Assembly: GCF_014237835.1 (NCBI RefSeq)
Contig: NZ_JACJVI010000002.1
Span: forward strand, 1 to 64,000
Origin: Rhizobium sp. AQ_MP
GTDB taxonomy: Bacteria > Pseudomonadota > Alphaproteobacteria > Rhizobiales > Rhizobiaceae
Length of the DNA stretch: 64,000 bases
Direction of reading: 5' to 3'
The notes beneath the pieces are model-generated. The model worked only from the letters and a program-made list of their open reading frames with translations, had not been told where the DNA came from and searched no databases. Below, piece by piece: positions 17,460-25,094 of this stretch. Positions within the stretch are counted from its first letter, which is position 1. The number at the start of each line of letters is the position of its first letter. Both the position numbers and the translations under genes were made by a program.

Positions 17460-18319
17460 GTCCTCTCCATCTTCAGCCAGCGTGCGCAGGCAAGATAGGC
17501 GATCGTCACCACCACCATCAGCACCAGGGAAAGGGCCGCTGCCATCGGGAAGTCTGCGCGGCGACCGAGCTGCAGCATGATCACCTGCGGCAGGACGAGT
17601 TCGTTGTTTCCGCCGAGGATCTGCGGAGTGACATAGTCACCGATGCATAGAACGAAGGTCAGGAAGGCGCCGACCATGATGCCAGGCAGCGTCAGCGGCA
17701 GGATCACGTGCCAGAAGGTCTGAAAGCTGTTTGCGCCCAGATCGGCTGCTGCCCGCCGATAGTTCGGCGAGAGCTGGACGAGATTGGCATAGATCGTCAG
17801 CGTGAGGAGCATGACGAAGAAGTGCACGAAGCCGATGACGGTGCCCGTGCGGTTGGCAGAGAGCTCGAGTGGCTCGGCAATCAAGCCGGTCCACATCAGT
17901 GCCTGATTGACCACACCTCCTTTCGAGAGCACCAGCAGCCACGAATAGGAGCGGACCACATAGGAGGTCCAGAAGGGCAGAATTGCCATGACCAACGCGA
18001 AGCGTTGCCAGCGGCGCGGCACGCGCTCCGCGATGATCCAGGCCAGGGGATAGGCGAGCACAATCGAAATCACGGTCACGACGAGGGTAACCTCGAGTGA
18101 CACGACGAGCCCCTTGAAGAAATGTGCCTTTTCAAAGAAGGCGATATAGTTGTCGAGCGTCCACGTGGCGACGATCGTCCGTCCTTCACGCGTCCAGAAG
18201 CTGATCGCGGCCATGTAGGCAAAGGGAACCACAAAGAAAGAAATCGTCCAGAGCAGCGCCGGCAGAGCGAATGCCCAGCCTTTTCGCCGCTCAGCGCGCT
18301 CCATGTCTGTCAAGGCCAT
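17456..18319 (-). CDS. ABC importer permease, PotB-like
   Basis: A 287-residue permease with six helices (first about residues 14-36, WAFALPALLWTISFFVVPFA). Its EAA loop reads YRRAAADLGANSFQTFWHVILPLTLPG. It precedes and overlaps the PotC-like gene, the usual order for spermidine/putrescine-type importers. The 138-base gap to the binding-protein gene contains a hairpin that would reduce its expression relative to the binding protein. Confidence 0.92.
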   Translation of the reverse strand: MALTDMERAERRKGWAFALPALLWTISFFVVPFAYMAAISFWTREGRTIVATWTLDNYIAFFEKAHFFKGLVVSLEVTLVVTVISIVLAYPLAWIIAERVPRRWQRFALVMAILPFWTSYVVRSYSWLLVLSKGGVVNQALMWTGLIAEPLELSANRTGTVIGFVHFFVMLLTLTIYANLVQLSPNYRRAAADLGANSFQTFWHVILPLTLPGIMVGAFLTFVLCIGDYVTPQILGGNNELVLPQVIMLQLGRRADFPMAAALSLVLMVVVTIAYLACARWLKMERT

Positions 18320-18400
18320 GCGTCAACCTCCCGGCTTTGTGGCGGACGATGTCTGCCGGACTGAGCGCGGTTTTGCGAAGAAGCTACTCTCTGATCATTT

Positions 18401-18428
18401 CAGGCGGGACGTTTTTCAATCCCGCCTG
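18401..18428 (-). terminator. Intercistronic hairpin after the binding-protein gene
   Basis: CAGGCGGGA (18401-18409) and TCCCGCCTG (18420-18428) form a perfect 9-bp stem, 29 bases after the binding-protein stop in the minus-strand direction. No U-run follows. Such hairpins usually stabilise the upstream binding-protein mRNA or partly terminate transcription before the permease genes. Confidence 0.55.
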
Positions 18429-18457
18429 ACAGGGGATTCGGTCCGGATGGTTCCGGC

Positions 18458-19531
18458 TTACTGCTGCAGCATTTCCGTCCAGACATCCTGGATTGCAGCG
18501 TCCAGGTCCGCGTCGGCGACCGGATAGAGCTGGCTGTTTTTCAGGTAGGCCGGCTGCTGATCCCAGCGCAACGCCGTCTTCTGCTGATCGTTCAGGTGCT
18601 CGCCGGCCTTTGCGTTGGCAGGCATGGCCCAGTAGCAGGACGAGGTGGCCAGTCGCGCCTGGCCTTCGGGGCTGAGGATGTACTGCACGAATTTGAGGGC
18701 GAGATCCTGCTTCTCGGAATCCTTGAAAACGCCGATCGATTGGGCCCAGCGCAGGGCGCCCTGCTTCGGGATTGTCCAGTCGAGATTCGGCTTTTCGGCC
18801 GTCAAACCTGCCGTCAGAAATTCGCCACCGCCGACCACGATATCCACTTCGCCGGTCGCGAGCGCCGTCTGGGCGGCAACGACATCGCTTACCTGGCGTG
18901 CGACCTTCTTCATCTCGAAGAGTTTTTCCTTGATCTCCGGAAGGTCGGCTTCGGTCAGGTCGGCAGTCTTCTTGCCGATGCCGATGCCTGTCAGGCCAAC
19001 CATGGGCAGGTAGTAGTCGTAAAGCGCGATGCGGCCCTTGTATTTGTCCGACCAGATGATCGACAGATCTTCCATATCAGCGGGATCGACCTTCGACTTG
19101 TCGTAGGCGAGGGTGTTGTAACCGAATTTTTCGGTGATCGCGTAGATCTTGCCGTCCTTGGTTGTCGTGTCCTCCATGCGCATTTCGGGGAACAGATCGC
19201 CAAGGGGTAATGCGCCTGCTGGAAGTTCAGCGAGCAGATCCATATCGATGGCGCGGGGAACGTCGACCGCATCGATGACGAGAACGTCCCAATCGCCGGG
19301 GCGTGACTGTTCGATCAGCGAAATTGCTGCACCGGTGCCGGAGTATTCCTTGAGATTGACCTTGACGTTGTTTGCCTTCTCAAAGGGCTCGATCAGCGCC
19401 GGGTCAGTGTGATCGCACCAGACGAGCGCGTTCAGCTCCTCCTGGGCATGAGCTCCGCCAGACAGGGCCGAGATTGCAACAGTTGCCAGAAGCAAACGAC
19501 GGGTAAGTCCGCCAAATACAGTCTTTTTCAT
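18458..19531 (-). CDS. Periplasmic substrate-binding protein, spermidine/putrescine type (PotD-like)
   Basis: A 357-residue exported protein. I start it at MKKTVFGGLTRRLLL, where a twin-Arg-containing signal peptide begins and ends at GGAHA before QEELN. The mature part has the PotD-like pattern of a two-lobed binding protein: ALVWCDHTDPALIEPFEKANNVKV, DVLVIDAVDVPRAID, ITEKFGYNTLAYDKSKV, and VVGGGEFLTAGL. It would capture a polyamine or related compound and deliver it to the PotBC-like permease. It is the first gene of the operon, with operator-like palindromes upstream shared with the divergent TetR gene. Confidence 0.92.
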   Translation of the reverse strand: MKKTVFGGLTRRLLLATVAISALSGGAHAQEELNALVWCDHTDPALIEPFEKANNVKVNLKEYSGTGAAISLIEQSRPGDWDVLVIDAVDVPRAIDMDLLAELPAGALPLGDLFPEMRMEDTTTKDGKIYAITEKFGYNTLAYDKSKVDPADMEDLSIIWSDKYKGRIALYDYYLPMVGLTGIGIGKKTADLTEADLPEIKEKLFEMKKVARQVSDVVAAQTALATGEVDIVVGGGEFLTAGLTAEKPNLDWTIPKQGALRWAQSIGVFKDSEKQDLALKFVQYILSPEGQARLATSSCYWAMPANAKAGEHLNDQQKTALRWDQQPAYLKNSQLYPVADADLDAAIQDVWTEMLQQ

Positions 19532-19617
19532 GAATTCACCCTCTTCTGAGAAGGGCCCGGAGCAGACCCTCGCGTTGACCAGAATGGCGCTCGTATCGGC
19601 GCCTTGAGAAAAAGATT

Positions 19618-19665
19618 GAATGAATTCATTTTTTAAGTCAATCTCAAATTTGAGGACATTCATTC
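19618..19665. promoter_or_regulatory. Nested palindromes between the PotD-like and TetR genes
   Basis: Three symmetric elements share this 48-base space. AATGAATTCATT (19619-19630) and CTCAAATTTGAG (19643-19654) are perfect 12-bp palindromes. GAATGAAT (19618-19625) and ATTCATTC (19658-19665) form a wider inverted repeat. The segment ends 10 bases before the TetR start codon and is much more AT-rich than its surroundings. It is the natural operator region for the TetR protein over both divergent units. Confidence 0.6.
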
Positions 19666-19675
19666 GGAGTTAGTC

Positions 19676-20302
19676 ATGACCGGATTGCGCGCCCGACAGA
19701 AGGCCGACAGGAACCGTCGCATCTTGGAGTCGGCCACAAACCTCTTTCGGGAACAGGGCTATGACAGTGCGCGCATCGAAGATATCGCCGAAATGGCGGA
19801 GGTCTCGGTGGGTACGCTCTACAACTATTACCAGAACAAGGGTGATATCCTCGTTGCGACCGTTTCCATGGAAGTGACCGAGGTTCTGGAGGCTGGCGAA
19901 TTGATCGTCGCCAATCCACCGCTGAACGTCAACGAGGCGCTCGGCGCTCTGATCAACCAATATTATGACCACTCGCTCGTCTATCTCAGCAAGGAGATGT
20001 GGCGGACGGCCATGGCTTCGTCCATTCATCAGCCGGGGACGCCGCTATCGAAGCGTTACACAGAGCTCGATGCGCGCCTTTGTGCGCAGGTCGTACAGCT
20101 CATCGAGACGCTGCAGCGGCGGGGTGTGGTTATAGCTGGCCTCGATGCAAAGGTGCTCGGCGAGGTCTTGTTCAATAACCTCAACATGATGTTCATCGAG
20201 TTCTGCAAGAACGAGAGCATGACGCTTGAAGAGCTCAAATCTCGTGTTGCCGCCCAGAACCGCCCCGTCGCCGAACTGATCAGCAGCGTGAAACGTGTCT
20301 GA
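19676..20302 (+). CDS. TetR/AcrR-family transcriptional regulator
   Basis: A 208-residue regulator with an N-terminal helix-turn-helix: NRRILESATNLFREQGYD followed by IEDIAEMAEVSVGTLYNYYQNKGDIL. GGAG lies six bases before the ATG. The remaining helices form the ligand pocket. It is divergent from the polyamine-type importer operon and is its probable repressor, with the imported compound or a metabolite as inducer. The NTF2-like gene follows 21 bases later and is probably co-transcribed. Confidence 0.9.
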   Translation: MTGLRARQKADRNRRILESATNLFREQGYDSARIEDIAEMAEVSVGTLYNYYQNKGDILVATVSMEVTEVLEAGELIVANPPLNVNEALGALINQYYDHSLVYLSKEMWRTAMASSIHQPGTPLSKRYTELDARLCAQVVQLIETLQRRGVVIAGLDAKVLGEVLFNNLNMMFIEFCKNESMTLEELKSRVAAQNRPVAELISSVKRV

Positions 20303-20323
20303 TCACCCTCAAACTCCAAAGAA

Positions 20324-20728
20324 ATGACAGAAATGACAGATCATACGAGCGCAGTGCTCTCCGCGGCCGATGCCGTGGTGGCGGCATTCGGCCGTCACGA
20401 CGCCAAGGCCTATTTCGATGCCTTCTCACCTTCCGCGACCTTCATTTTCTACAATCTCGATCGTACCCTTCCCAGCCGCGCCGCCTATGAGGCCGAATGG
20501 GCGCTCTGGGAGAGCCGTGACGGCTTCCGCGTCAGGGCGTGCCGCTCAATGAGCCGCGATGTCCAAGTCGTCGGTGACACCGCCATCTTCACCCATGTCG
20601 TCGAGACGGACCTTACCATTGGCGGAGAAGACATGACGAACCACGAGCGCGAAACCATCGTGTTCGCCAGGCAGCGGGATGGTCGATGGCTCGCCGTGCA
20701 TGAGCATCTTTCGCAGCTACCCCTGTGA
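20324..20728 (+). CDS. NTF2-like (SnoaL/DUF4440-type) protein
   Basis: A 134-residue protein with a cone-shaped alpha+beta NTF2 fold: an N-terminal helix AVLSAADAVVAAFGRHDAKAY, then DAFSPSATFIFY, VQVVGDTAIFTHVVETDL, and RDGRWLAVHEHLS, the usual ending of the family. Such proteins are small-molecule isomerases, hydrolases or binding subunits; no catalytic residues can be assigned. An in-frame ATG three codons later is an alternative start. It lies directly after the TetR gene and may act on the same compound as the importer operon. Confidence 0.78.
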   Translation: MTEMTDHTSAVLSAADAVVAAFGRHDAKAYFDAFSPSATFIFYNLDRTLPSRAAYEAEWALWESRDGFRVRACRSMSRDVQVVGDTAIFTHVVETDLTIGGEDMTNHERETIVFARQRDGRWLAVHEHLSQLPL

Positions 20729-20735
20729 CGGCGGT

Positions 20736-20759
20736 CCTGCCGCTTGCGGCGACGGCAGG
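20736..20759. terminator. Weak hairpin after the NTF2-like gene
   Basis: CCTGCCG (20736-20742) and CGGCAGG (20753-20759) form a 7-bp GC-rich stem eight bases after the stop codon, in the convergent space before the LysR gene. There is no T-tract, so termination here would be inefficient or Rho-assisted. Confidence 0.4.
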
Positions 20760-20906
20760 TCCACGACGGTAAGTGCTGCGATCCGTCCGGCAAGCTCAAC
20801 ATGTGGGACGTGGGGACCTGGCGACGCAGTTGCCGCACCGGAACGATCTTGCCTTGCTGTGGCCGGCAGTTTTCGCGCGTATCGGATGCCGCTCGGCGAG
20901 GGTCGG

Positions 20907-21884
20907 TCAGCGGCTCTCTCTGGAATGAAGGCTGGCAGGCTTTGCGCTCGTCGCCCCTTCGTTCCTGGCCTTGCTGATGACCTCGATGAAGGCCTTGATG
21001 ATCGGCCTGCTCTTCCAGTCCTCCAGTGTCGCGATCTGGAACTTCGCTTTATAGGAGAACAGGCTGGGGCGGATCAGTCTCATCTGACCTGCCTGAACGA
21101 AGGGATCTGCATAATGATCCGGCAGATAGCCGAGATAGCCACCTGAAAGGATCAGGAAAGCTTCGGCTTCCATGTTCGAGACGGTCGCATGCGGGGTGGC
21201 GATAGCGAAGATCTTGATGTCTCGTGCCGCCCAATAGCTACGACCAATGATCCGATACGTCCTGACGAGGTCGATGCCGATTTCATCGTCGGGGACAGCA
21301 AAAAGCGGATGGCCCGAGCCGCAGTAAAAATTCTGCTGTTCATCGTAAAGATCGATATAGGAAAGCCCCAGGGCCATGCGCGGGAAACTTCCGATTGCCA
21401 GGTCAAGCTTTCGCGCGACCACGTCCCTCAGCAGTTCGCCGGGTGATCGCGTGTCGATCAAGAGGTGCAGCGACGGCGCAATTTCGGAAAGGGTCGCAAA
21501 AGTCGAGGCAATCGGCGAGTTGGGATCCGTGATCATGTTGTCGACCAGGCCGACAGACAGGTTGCCGCTGAGATTGGATTTCAGGCCAGCGACCTTACGA
21601 CTGAAATGATCGAGCGAACCAAACAAGCGCTGGCATTCTTCAAAGACAAGCCTGCCGCTTTCGGTCAGCTCGAACCCGCCTCTGCCACGTTTGCACAGGG
21701 TCAGTCCCAGTCTGTGTTCCAGCGACGAGATTTTTTCCGAAATCGTCGACAGCGAGAGGTTGAGCTCGGCCTGAGCGGCGGAAAGTCCGCCCGACTCGAC
21801 AACCTTGATGAAGATCCGGATGAGACGGACGTCCATGTTGTCGACGGAGATCAGGTTGCGACCCGTGTTCCCCTTCTTCGGCAT
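20907..21884 (-). CDS. LysR-family transcriptional regulator
   Basis: A 325-residue regulator. I start it at MPKKGNTGRNL because GGGAG lies eight bases upstream. The N-terminal winged helix-turn-helix is LIRIFIKVVESGGLSAAQAELNLSLSTISEKISSLEHRLG (residues about 20-60 by pattern), followed by a linker helix and a two-lobed effector domain (GNLSVGLVDNMITD; DLAIGSFPRMALGLSY). It is divergent from the agmatinase-family gene, with about 426 bases between the start codons. That arrangement and the family habit suggest that it activates the agmatinase/DUF3237 pair in response to a guanidino compound; the effector is not known. Confidence 0.88.
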   Translation of the reverse strand: MPKKGNTGRNLISVDNMDVRLIRIFIKVVESGGLSAAQAELNLSLSTISEKISSLEHRLGLTLCKRGRGGFELTESGRLVFEECQRLFGSLDHFSRKVAGLKSNLSGNLSVGLVDNMITDPNSPIASTFATLSEIAPSLHLLIDTRSPGELLRDVVARKLDLAIGSFPRMALGLSYIDLYDEQQNFYCGSGHPLFAVPDDEIGIDLVRTYRIIGRSYWAARDIKIFAIATPHATVSNMEAEAFLILSGGYLGYLPDHYADPFVQAGQMRLIRPSLFSYKAKFQIATLEDWKSRPIIKAFIEVISKARNEGATSAKPASLHSRESR

Positions 21885-22310
21885 CCCCTCACTCCCTTTT
21901 GCCGCCGGTAACGGTGCCCGCACCATTAATCCTCACGGGCGAAACTAGGGGGCACATGAACAGTTCGCAAGCAGCAAACAAACCTCACACGCTGCGCCGC
22001 CGGCGAAAAGTTGGATCCACTGGCGGCAGGCGTTGGGAGGATCGGGCGAAACAGCCTAGATTGGAAAGGCCAATCGATGCGCAGGGCTCCGGGAGGTTTG
22101 CGAACTTCAGGTCCAAAATGCTCGCTTGGCGCTGTCAGCGCCACGCACTTCCAGAGATGTTCGCCTGTCTTCTCTGCTCCCCCGACGATCATCGTTCCCG
22201 CCTGACCGGAGATACATCAGGATTCGGTCGTCATTCACTTCGAAGAAAACGGAAGTATGCGGAATTGGATGGGCTTTAGTATCTGCCTTCACGATTAGGA
22301 GATGGACGAC
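21885..22310. other. Long divergent regulatory region (LysR / agmatinase-like)
   Basis: There is no convincing gene in these 426 bases; open frames here show no recognisable motif. The stretch contains a 9-bp inverted repeat AGTTCGCAA (21962-21970) / TTGCGAACT (22098-22106) and the 17-bp palindrome listed at 22127. I looked for the conserved blocks of guanidine riboswitches and did not see them. Confidence 0.55.
22127..22143. promoter_or_regulatory. Perfect 17-bp palindrome upstream of the agmatinase-like gene
   Basis: TGGCGCTGTCAGCGCCA is perfectly symmetric around its central T. It lies about 168 bases before the agmatinase-like start. It is a candidate operator for the divergent LysR protein or another dimeric regulator; the GC-rich arms could also form a small RNA hairpin. 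Confidence 0.4.
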
Positions 22311-23348
22311 ATGGCGGACGAAGCACATCTGAAGGCACTGCGGGAGAAATACGGCAACGCATCTGGCGGCGATATATTCGATCCCCATTTCAAGAGCGTA
22401 GCGGAAGCGCAGTTTACCGGAGGAGACAAGAGAAAGTGGCCGTTCGCGGGTATTCCGACACTCCTTGACGCCCCGGCAATGCCTGAGGCTGCTGCCTTGG
22501 ACGATTTTGGCGGGCTCGATATCGCACTGGTCGGCGTCCCCATGGATCTCGGAGTGACGAACCGCAACGGCACGCGTTTCGGGCCCCGTGCGCTTCGCAC
22601 GATCGAACGGGTCGGGCCGTACGACCATGTCCTCCGCGTCTCGCCCATGTCGAAGGCGAAGGTTGCCGATATCGGTGACGTGCCGATGCAGAGTCGCTAT
22701 GATCTCAGCCGTTGCCATGAAGACATCGAAGCGTTTTACCGGCGCCTCGTGGCAGCCGGTGTGCGGCCGCTGAGCGTGGGCGGAGATCACTCGATCTCCT
22801 CATCCATCCTGAAAGCCGTCGGCGCCAAGGAACCGGTGTGCCTGATCCACATCGATGCGCATTGTGACACTGCCGGCCCCTATGAAGGAACCAAGTTCCA
22901 GCATGGCGGACCGTTTCGCCTTGCGGTGCTAGATGGTGTGGTCGATCCAAAGCGGACGATCCAGATCGGGATACGCGGGCCTGCCGAGTATCTCTGGGAG
23001 TTCTCCTATGAGAGCGGCATGACGGTGGTTCATGCCGAGCAGGTTCGAGAGGGCAACATTGAGAATATCATTGCCCAGGCCCGCGCTCTCGTCGGTGATC
23101 GCCCAACATACATTTCCTTCGATATCGACAGCGTCGACCCTGGCTTCGCTCCTGGGACCGGAACGCCCGAAGTTGGCGGCCTTGCCCCGCGTGAAGTCCT
23201 GCAAATCCTGCGGGGTCTGGCTGGACTGAACATCATTGGCGGCGATGTCGTGGAGGTCGCTCCTCAATACGATCCATCAACCAACACCGCTCAGATCGCA
23301 GCGCAAGTCTTGCATACGATCCTATGCTTGATGGTGATGGCGCGGTAG
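22311..23348 (+). CDS. Agmatinase/ureohydrolase-family enzyme
   Basis: A 345-residue metallohydrolase of the arginase/agmatinase family. I start at ATG 22311 because AGGAG (22297-22301) is nine bases upstream, whereas the ATG at 22302 directly abuts it. The binuclear manganese site is complete: GGDHSIS, HIDAHCDT and SFDIDSVDPGFAPGTGTPE. It would hydrolyse a guanidino compound to urea plus an amine: agmatine to putrescine, or guanidinobutyrate or guanidinopropionate to the matching amino acid. An N-terminal extension (about 75 residues before IALVGVPMDLG) is typical of the guanidino-acid members. The nearby polyamine-type importer makes a linked pathway plausible but not proven. Confidence 0.9.
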   Translation: MADEAHLKALREKYGNASGGDIFDPHFKSVAEAQFTGGDKRKWPFAGIPTLLDAPAMPEAAALDDFGGLDIALVGVPMDLGVTNRNGTRFGPRALRTIERVGPYDHVLRVSPMSKAKVADIGDVPMQSRYDLSRCHEDIEAFYRRLVAAGVRPLSVGGDHSISSSILKAVGAKEPVCLIHIDAHCDTAGPYEGTKFQHGGPFRLAVLDGVVDPKRTIQIGIRGPAEYLWEFSYESGMTVVHAEQVREGNIENIIAQARALVGDRPTYISFDIDSVDPGFAPGTGTPEVGGLAPREVLQILRGLAGLNIIGGDVVEVAPQYDPSTNTAQIAAQVLHTILCLMVMAR

Positions 23349-23404
23349 AAGGTCGTCGCTAGCTCGAAGTAACCCATCAACTGAATGCATGCTGGGAGGA
23401 TCCC

Positions 23405-23890
23405 TTGAAGCCTGAACAGAATTCCATCGACATGATCAGCGTGGGTGCCGGACAGACACTCGATCCACCTGCTCTGACAAAGGCCTGTGTGATCCGCGCC
23501 GACATAGGCTCGGCGATCGAATTCAAGACAAGCGAGGGTTATGTTCGGGCCTACTTCCCGATCGTCGGCGGCGAGGTCCTGGGCAAAGGCTGGAAGGGGC
23601 GGATCGTACCAGGTGGCGCGGACTTTGCCGTGGCCTTGGCTGACGGTTCCTACGCAATCGAAGCCCGCTACATGCTGGAGATGGAGGACGGAACACCTGT
23701 CATGGTGACGAACATCGGGAAGATGTTTCCTCAGCCCGACGGGACCTATCACGGACGAACCCGCGCATCACTCGAGGTGCCCGATGGCCCGCACGCGGCC
23801 CTCGGCAAGGCGGTGTATTTCGGAACAGCGCTTGCTGAGGCCAACGATCAGGACCACGTCTATATCGAGCTATGGCAGGCAGTGTTGTGA
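23405..23890 (+). CDS. DUF3237-family protein (second copy)
   Basis: A 161-residue DUF3237 protein. The likely start is a TTG at 23405 with GGGAGGA four bases upstream; an ATG at 23432 is the alternative. Family blocks include FPIVGGEVLGKGWKGRIVPGGADF, DGSYAIEARYMLEMEDGTPVMVTNIG and the late HAALGKAVYFGTAL. It follows the agmatinase-like gene by 56 bases on the same strand. It is clearly related to, but not a recent copy of, the DUF3237 protein at 11448. Function unknown; repeated pairing with nitrogen-compound hydrolases hints at a shared accessory role. Confidence 0.8.
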   Translation: MKPEQNSIDMISVGAGQTLDPPALTKACVIRADIGSAIEFKTSEGYVRAYFPIVGGEVLGKGWKGRIVPGGADFAVALADGSYAIEARYMLEMEDGTPVMVTNIGKMFPQPDGTYHGRTRASLEVPDGPHAALGKAVYFGTALAEANDQDHVYIELWQAVL

Positions 23891-23910
23891 TGAAGTCATG
23901 CGGCACATCA

Positions 23911-24097
23911 GGGCAGGGGCTTCCTGGTCACCCGTCCTCAGGCTCGCCGAACCTGGAGCAAGCCTGGAAGGTGCGAAGCCATATTCCGCTGAGAGCGGGT
24001 CCGTGCGCTCCAAGACCTGGCCTCTTTACGGTCACCTGAGAATCCCTGTGGTGCGGGTAGCCGCGCCCTGCAGTCGAAACCCATGCCTCCCCAACTT
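23911..24097 (+). ncRNA. Candidate structured small RNA with rod-like fold
   Basis: The 200-odd bases between the DUF3237 stop and a strong terminator can fold into nested stems. GCAGGG (from about 23914) pairs with CCCTGC (about 24066), ACCCG (23930) with CGGGT (24054), CTCAGG (23937) with CCTGAG (about 24036), and TGGAGC (23953) with GCTCCA (24007). This gives one long interrupted hairpin of about 160 nt, the general shape of 6S RNA, although I cannot recognise its sequence and the usual ygfA neighbour is absent. It could also be a long 3'UTR of the agmatinase/DUF3237 mRNA. The 5' end is a guess. Confidence 0.4.
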
Positions 24098-24124
24098 GAC
24101 CTCGCCCTGGCGAGGTCTTTTTTT
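24098..24124 (+). terminator. Strong intrinsic terminator
   Basis: GACCTCGCC and GGCGAGGTC form a perfect 9-bp GC-rich stem around CT, followed directly by seven T residues. It is the clearest intrinsic terminator in the window, and lies more than 200 bases after the last plus-strand coding gene, which is why a separate RNA is suspected upstream. Confidence 0.92.
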
Positions 24125-24145
24125 GACGGGGCAGGGCCGGCGCGT

Positions 24146-25006
24146 TCACCGAGCGGGGTGGAGGCCGTTTGCCACTCGTTCGCGAACGAGGCGGGTGAAG
24201 GCGGCGACGGTATTGCGGTCAGCACCGGGAGAGGCCACGAGGATGAATTCCACATCTTCGATGATCGGAAGTGCCGAGGGCGGTAGTTCCCGCAGTCCCG
24301 ACGGTGCGAGATTGCGCGGCTGGACGAGGACGCCCATGCCCGCTCGAGCGGCAGCCGTCAGGCCGCTCAGGCTTTGGCACGAGCAGACGATCCGCCAGGG
24401 CTGTCCCGTGCGTTCGAGAGCTTCCATCAACAGTGTTCTTGTCAGGCTCGGCGGTGGGAAGACGATGAGCGGCAGGATCGGTCTTGCCATGATCGCTTCC
24501 GGGTCGGCCGCGAGCCAGACCAGCGGTTCACGCAGGATAGCCTCGCCGCGACGGTCGCCAAGCCGACGCTTGGCGAATACAAGATCTAGTTCGCCCTGAT
24601 CCTGCATATCAGCAAGATCCTTCGACAGGGCCACCGTCAGATTGAGTTCGACGGCGGGATAGTCGGCGATGAAATCTTGCAGGAGGAGTGGAAGCTGGCC
24701 AGACACCAGGTCTTCGGAAATGCCAAACCGCAAGCGACCGCGGGGTTGTGCCGCTTCGAACAGCGAGGCTGTCTGTCGTTCCAGCGAGAGCAATTGCCGG
24801 GCATGGGGCAGAAGCGCCTCGCCTTCCGCTGTCAAGCGCACCGCATGGGTATCGCGATCCAAAAGCCGCCTGCCGATCAGGGCTTCCAGCCGCTGCAGAT
24901 GCTGGCTGACCGTGGACTGGCGCAGGCCCAGCTTCTGACTGGCGGCCGTGAAGCTGGAGAGTTGGGCAACCGCAACGAAACTGCGCAAGTGAACGAGATC
25001 GAGCAT
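24146..25006 (-). CDS. LysR-family transcriptional regulator
   Basis: A 286-residue LysR protein. I start it at the ATG at 25006 (MLDLVHLRSF), the usual beginning of the family; an ATG at 25039 is possible but would overlap the operator-like box. The DNA-binding part has LVHLRSFVAVAQLSSFTAASQKL then LRQSTVSQHLQRLEALIG (quoted by block). The effector domain starts around RGRLRFGISEDL. It is divergent from the transporter gene at 25095 and very probably controls it. Confidence 0.9.
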   Translation of the reverse strand: MLDLVHLRSFVAVAQLSSFTAASQKLGLRQSTVSQHLQRLEALIGRRLLDRDTHAVRLTAEGEALLPHARQLLSLERQTASLFEAAQPRGRLRFGISEDLVSGQLPLLLQDFIADYPAVELNLTVALSKDLADMQDQGELDLVFAKRRLGDRRGEAILREPLVWLAADPEAIMARPILPLIVFPPPSLTRTLLMEALERTGQPWRIVCSCQSLSGLTAAARAGMGVLVQPRNLAPSGLRELPPSALPIIEDVEFILVASPGADRNTVAAFTRLVRERVANGLHPAR

Positions 25007-25037
25007 ATCACGTTTTCCGATGACTGTTATTTCTTGC

Positions 25038-25052
25038 ATCGTCAATAACGAT
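25038..25052. promoter_or_regulatory. LysR-type box
   Basis: ATCGTCAATAACGAT has 5-bp inverted arms (ATCGT/ACGAT) and contains the T-N11-A spacing typical of LysR binding sites. It lies 32 bases before the LysR start and 43 bases before the transporter start, in the divergent promoter space. Confidence 0.6.
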
Positions 25053-25094
25053 AACTAGTCTTCACCTTCTGTCCAGATCCCGCCGGAATTGCAG

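Noticed and set aside
21899..22279. 126-codon open frame in the LysR/agmatinase divergent space
   Set aside because: Arg- and Ser-rich composition, no ribosome site of note, and no family resemblance. Treated as non-coding.
22200..22310. Guanidine riboswitch before the agmatinase-like gene
   Set aside because: I looked for the conserved blocks of the known guanidine riboswitch classes and did not find them.
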